This document shows positions 39,628-42,562 of a DNA stretch of 42,562 nucleotides, in pieces. The notes beneath the pieces are model-generated. The model had not been told where the DNA came from and searched no databases. It was given only the letters and a program-made list of their open reading frames with translations. The DNA is from JAVBNW01 sp031551255. Its GTDB lineage: Bacteria; Bacillota; Clostridia; Christensenellales; UBA1750. The translations under genes were made by a program, and so were the position numbers. The DNA lies in NCBI GenBank assembly GCA_031551255.1, contig JAVBNW010000075.1, forward strand, positions 1 through 42,562, written 5' to 3'. Within the stretch, counting starts at the first letter, position 1. The number at the start of each line of letters is the position of its first letter.

Positions 39628-40629
39628 TCACCTCTGAAACTGGCGCCAGCCCATGCTGTCGGTTTCCATGTCGATGCATTCTTTGAGTTCGTCATCCAGC
39701 TTTAGGATGGAAAGCGTGATGCCGCACATCTCCAGCGACGTAAAGTAGTTGCCCACATACGGCGCGTAGACCGTAACGCCCTTCGCCGTCAAGATTTTTT
39801 CGACCTCGTTGTAGAAGATATACATATCCATGTACGGCGTCGCGCCCAGGCCCGACACCATCACCATCACCTCGTCGCCCGGCGCGATCGGCACATCCGG
39901 CAAAATGGCGTCGCACATGCGCCCGGCGATCTTTGCGGCAGTCTCAAGCTGTGTCACCGCGACGCCCGGCTCGCCGTGGTGCCCGATGCCCACTTCCATC
40001 ATGCTCTCTTCGATGGAAAAGTTGGGGTGCCCCACCTCGGGGATCGTGCAGGGCGTAAGCCCTACCCCCATGCTGCCCATGTTGCCAAGGGCCTTTTCGC
40101 ACGCGGCGACCACTTCGTTAAGGCTAGAGCCCATGGCGGCCTTCGCCCCGCCGACCTTCCACAGCACGATGTCCCCCGCCCCGCCGCGGCGCTTTTCGCT
40201 CTGATCCTTCGGCGCGGAGGCCACGTCGTCGTTGGCGACGACTTTTTTCACCACGATGCCGTCGTCCTCGGCCATATCCATGGCCATCTTCACGTTCATA
40301 TTATCCCCGGCATAATTGCCGTATAGGCAGGCGACGCCCTTGCCGCAGTCGGCCTCTCTGAACGCATCGTAGAACATCTTGGCGGGCGGCGAAGAGAAGA
40401 TCTCGCCGATCGCCACGGCGTCCACCATATTCTTACCGGCATAGCCGAGGAACGCGGGCTTGTGGCCAGACCCGCCGCCGGTTACGATGCCCACGCGGTC
40501 TTTAGGTGGAACCTTGCACTTGACGACGCGCTTGTTAAGCCCTGAGATTTCCACATCGCGGTGGACTTTGACGTATCCCTCCAGCATTTCGTCCACGACT
40601 TTGGAAGGATCGTTGATGATCTTGCGCAT
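39628..40629 (-). CDS. dhaK: Dihydroxyacetone kinase subunit DhaK
   Basis: 333 residues. GGGSGHKPAF (residues 51-60, H56) forms the substrate-binding loop and GIGHHGEPG (214-222) carries the His that binds the ketose as a hemiaminal. IINDPSKVVDEMLEGYV is the usual N-terminus. Length matches DhaK. It covalently presents a short ketose (dihydroxyacetone, or erythrulose in tetritol pathways) to DhaL for phosphorylation. ATG 40629 is chosen because GGAGGGG lies upstream and the conserved MRKIIN start follows; the frame is open a further 24 codons into the intergenic gap. Lies between the RpiB-like gene and dhaL. Confidence 0.92.
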   Translation of the reverse strand: MRKIINDPSKVVDEMLEGYVKVHRDVEISGLNKRVVKCKVPPKDRVGIVTGGGSGHKPAFLGYAGKNMVDAVAIGEIFSSPPAKMFYDAFREADCGKGVACLYGNYAGDNMNVKMAMDMAEDDGIVVKKVVANDDVASAPKDQSEKRRGGAGDIVLWKVGGAKAAMGSSLNEVVAACEKALGNMGSMGVGLTPCTIPEVGHPNFSIEESMMEVGIGHHGEPGVAVTQLETAAKIAGRMCDAILPDVPIAPGDEVMVMVSGLGATPYMDMYIFYNEVEKILTAKGVTVYAPYVGNYFTSLEMCGITLSILKLDDELKECIDMETDSMGWRQFQR

Positions 40630-40657
40630 GCTACCCCTCCTGAATGATTTGCCTATT

Positions 40658-41122
40658 CTATCGATGAAACGATTCTTTCTCCAGCGCGCGCATCCTCTCA
40701 ACCTTTTCGGCGGAAGCGCCCCCCGCGAACTCGCTTGTAAGCCACGCGTCGATCACGGTTTTCGCAAGCTCGGGCCCGATCACCCTGGCGCCCATGGCGA
40801 TCACCTGCGCGTCGTTGCTCATGCACAGGCGCTGGGCCGAATATACGTCGTGGCATACGCCCGCGTATACCCCCTCCACCTTACACGCGCTCATCGCAAC
40901 CCCGAGCCCGGTGCCGCACAAGAGGATGCCCCTCTCGTACTTGCCCGCCCGGATCTGCTCGGCCAAATGAAAGCCGACGTCGGCGTAAAACGACCCGGGA
41001 TGGGTTGGCTGGTAGTTAAGATCCTCGATTTCATAACCCTTCGCCTTGATATGCGCAACCAGAACGGCCTTCAGCGCGGTCGCCGCGTCGTCGCAGTCGA
41101 TGGCGATGGTAAAATTGCCCAT
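40658..41122 (-). CDS. RpiB/LacA/LacB family sugar-phosphate isomerase
   Basis: 154 residues. CGTGLGVAMSACKVEGVYAG holds the catalytic Cys69 and phosphate-binding segment; CHDVYSAQRLCMSNDAQV carries His91 and the Asn-Asp pair, and MGARVIG completes the RpiB signature. Family members isomerise ribose-5-phosphate, galactose-6-phosphate or, in tetritol pathways, erythrulose-4-phosphate to erythrose-4-phosphate. Start ATG 41122 has AGGAGG 7 bases upstream. Its placement between an alcohol dehydrogenase and dhaK favours a role in this pathway rather than housekeeping pentose isomerisation. Confidence 0.9.
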   Translation of the reverse strand: MGNFTIAIDCDDAATALKAVLVAHIKAKGYEIEDLNYQPTHPGSFYADVGFHLAEQIRAGKYERGILLCGTGLGVAMSACKVEGVYAGVCHDVYSAQRLCMSNDAQVIAMGARVIGPELAKTVIDAWLTSEFAGGASAEKVERMRALEKESFHR

Positions 41123-41171
41123 AAACATGCCTCCTGAAGATCGTTGGCACAACGCGGCTGCATCTTAAGGT

Positions 41172-42254
41172 CTACTCTTCATATCGAAAAATAACCTTGA
41201 TCGCCCCATCGCCCTTTTCGGCGACTGCAAAGGCCTCTTCCCAATCATCCAACGCGTATTCATGCGTCACGACGCCTTGGGTGGGCAAAAGGCCGTCCCC
41301 GATCCACTCGATCACCGGCTCGTAGCAATAGGGGCTAAGGTGCGCGCCGAGCACATCCAATTCCTTCGTATCGCTGATGATGCTCCAGTCCACCGTCGCC
41401 GGGGCGGAGAACACGCTAAACTCGACAAAACGCCCCAGCTTGCGCAGAAGATCCAGCCCCTGCTGCACCGCGGAGGGATGCCCGGTGGCCTCTACATAGA
41501 TATCGCAGCCGTAGCCGCCGGTAAGGCTCATCACGGTGCTCTCCACGTCGTCCTTGGCGGGGTTGAGCACGATGTCCGCGCCGTATTGCTTCGCAAGCTC
41601 GAGCCTGTCGGCCTTCATATCCAGCACGATAAAAGTCTTGGGGCTTTTCATGGCGATCGCGCCCACCATGCCAAGCCCCAGCGTGCCGGCGCCCGCGAGC
41701 ACCACGACGTCTTCGTTGGTGATCTGTGCGCGGTCCACCGCGTGCTTGGAGCACGCAAACGGCTCGATGAGCACTGCGCTCTTGGTGGGAATGTCCTTGG
41801 GCACCCGGTAGTTCAACGATGTTTTAGGGAGCAGCACATATTCGGCCATGCCGCCGTTCACGTGGCTCTTAAAGCCGTAAACGTCGTGGGGTTGGCACAT
41901 CCAATGCCTGCCCGTGCGGCAAAAGCGGCACTCGCCGCATGGTACGATCTGCTCGGAAACCACCCTATCGCCCAGCGCAAAATCCCCGCGCACGTTTTTG
42001 CCCATCGCTACGATTTCGCCGATGAACTCGTGCCCGGGAATCATCGGCGGAATGATGTATTCGGGCATGTTCTCTCCGCCCCAAAAGCGCGCAGCGCCGT
42101 GGTAAGCCTTCAAATCGCCCGCGCAAATGCCGCAGGCCTCGGTTTTGATGAGAATCTCGCCCTCGCCCGGCACCGGCACATTGACCTGCTCCAGCCCGTA
42201 TTCGCCCGGCGCGCGGGCTATAAGCGCCTTCATCGTGGTAGGAATCGCCGCCAT
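41172..42254 (-). CDS. Zinc-dependent alcohol dehydrogenase (polyol dehydrogenase type)
   Basis: 360 residues of the medium-chain dehydrogenase family. Catalytic zinc ligands C44, H75 and E76 (PGHEF), four structural-zinc cysteines C106, C109, C112 and C120, nucleotide-binding loop GAGTLGLGMVG (~188-198) and an acidic strand end (VLDMKADR) that favours NAD over NADP. Closest in type to sorbitol/threitol/erythritol dehydrogenases, which oxidise a polyol to a ketose. First gene of the operon with the RpiB-like and dhaKL genes, with GAGGAGAGGAGG ahead of its ATG, so it probably makes the ketose that DhaK/DhaL phosphorylates. Confidence 0.9.
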   Translation of the reverse strand: MAAIPTTMKALIARAPGEYGLEQVNVPVPGEGEILIKTEACGICAGDLKAYHGAARFWGGENMPEYIIPPMIPGHEFIGEIVAMGKNVRGDFALGDRVVSEQIVPCGECRFCRTGRHWMCQPHDVYGFKSHVNGGMAEYVLLPKTSLNYRVPKDIPTKSAVLIEPFACSKHAVDRAQITNEDVVVLAGAGTLGLGMVGAIAMKSPKTFIVLDMKADRLELAKQYGADIVLNPAKDDVESTVMSLTGGYGCDIYVEATGHPSAVQQGLDLLRKLGRFVEFSVFSAPATVDWSIISDTKELDVLGAHLSPYCYEPVIEWIGDGLLPTQGVVTHEYALDDWEEAFAVAEKGDGAIKVIFRYEE

Positions 42255-42305
42255 GATACTCCTCCTCTCCTATTGCACGCACAAACGGTATAAAACTACT
42301 TTCAG

Positions 42306-42496
42306 CGCGATGATAAACTGCGGTTTATCATCGCGACATGCAAGTCCTTGAAGTGGCTCATGCATGCCGGATTGCTTGGAAACATCGAAGATGAAGCAAT
42401 CCGGCATCGCGCAAAATGGCGCTCCTAAAAGGCCTCTCGCTTACAATCACCACGTCTTGCGTCATTTCTGGCCGGACTTGCATACCTAAAGGTATG
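42306..42496. repeat. Nested palindromic region upstream of dehydrogenase operon
   Basis: Four inverted repeats in about 190 bp: 13-bp arms CGCGATGATAAAC around TGCG (42306-42335); 14-bp arms ATGCCGGATTGCTT around a 16-base loop (42364-42407); outer arms ATGCAAGTCC (42338-42347) and its complement (42474-42483) enclosing the second hairpin; and CATACC-TAAA-GGTATG (42481-42496). No ORF is credible in the last 300 bp of the window. It may hold operators, a terminator of an upstream gene beyond the window, or a palindromic mobile repeat. Confidence 0.55.
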
Positions 42497-42562
42497 AGCC
42501 TGCGGCCGTACATTCTTGCAGTTGGCGAATACCCGTGACAATCTCCTAAGGTCGATTGCCGC

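Overview
The window looks like a chromosomal stretch from a GC-rich member of the Clostridia (Bacillota). I infer this from strong GGAGG-type ribosome binding sites, an LplB/YtcP/YtcQ-type sugar ABC importer next to a YesM/YesN-type two-component pair, HxlR, Rrf2 and XRE regulators, and the other gene families present. No rRNA, tRNA, phage, plasmid or CRISPR feature is visible, so the taxonomic call is only an inference.

Layout. 1-1.8 kb: end of a MazG-like gene and a serine hydrolase, both on the minus strand. 1.9-8.0 kb, plus strand: DUF1015 protein, trkA-trkH potassium uptake, DUF4474 membrane protein and metallophosphoesterase. 8.4-12.4 kb: Fpg/Nei glycosylase, a divergent Rrf2 regulator/cupin pair, and an XRE regulator with a CPBP protease. 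12.6-21.7 kb: a sugar-acid island made of an enolase-superfamily dehydratase, an AraC-type response regulator and a YesM-like kinase on the minus strand, with a divergent ABC importer (two permeases and a lipoprotein) on the plus strand. 21.7-25.1 kb: an ATC-hydrolase-like gene, an HxlR regulator with a small ferredoxin-fold protein, and a surface CARDB-type protein. 25.6-31.2 kb: a glycan cluster (Gfo/Idh oxidoreductase, TIM-barrel isomerase, GH38-like protein) followed by a serine hydrolase. 31.6-38.8 kb: hybrid histidine kinase, a membrane protein/HAD/FGGY-kinase operon, DUF4037 protein and CorA. 38.9-42.3 kb: an NAD-type alcohol dehydrogenase, an RpiB-family isomerase, DhaK and DhaL, which together resemble a tetritol (threitol/erythritol) catabolic operon.

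The most unusual content is non-coding. Three related elements of about 370-400 bp (7958-8355, 25219-25621, 31228-31597) share inverted terminal sequences beginning CTTCGTCG or CTCGTCG. They contain hairpins of fixed geometry: a 14-pair stem capped by TGCG and a roughly 12-pair stem. Stem sequences differ between copies, often by compensatory changes. At its right end each element abuts the stop codon of a gene reading into it, to within one base. Two other structured intergenic regions (10261-10422 and 42306-42496) carry further nested palindromes.

Regulation is readable in several places: promoters with 16-18 bp spacers, palindromic operators beside the Rrf2 and HxlR genes, a 21-residue leader ORF coupled to the dehydratase, and intrinsic terminators at operon ends.
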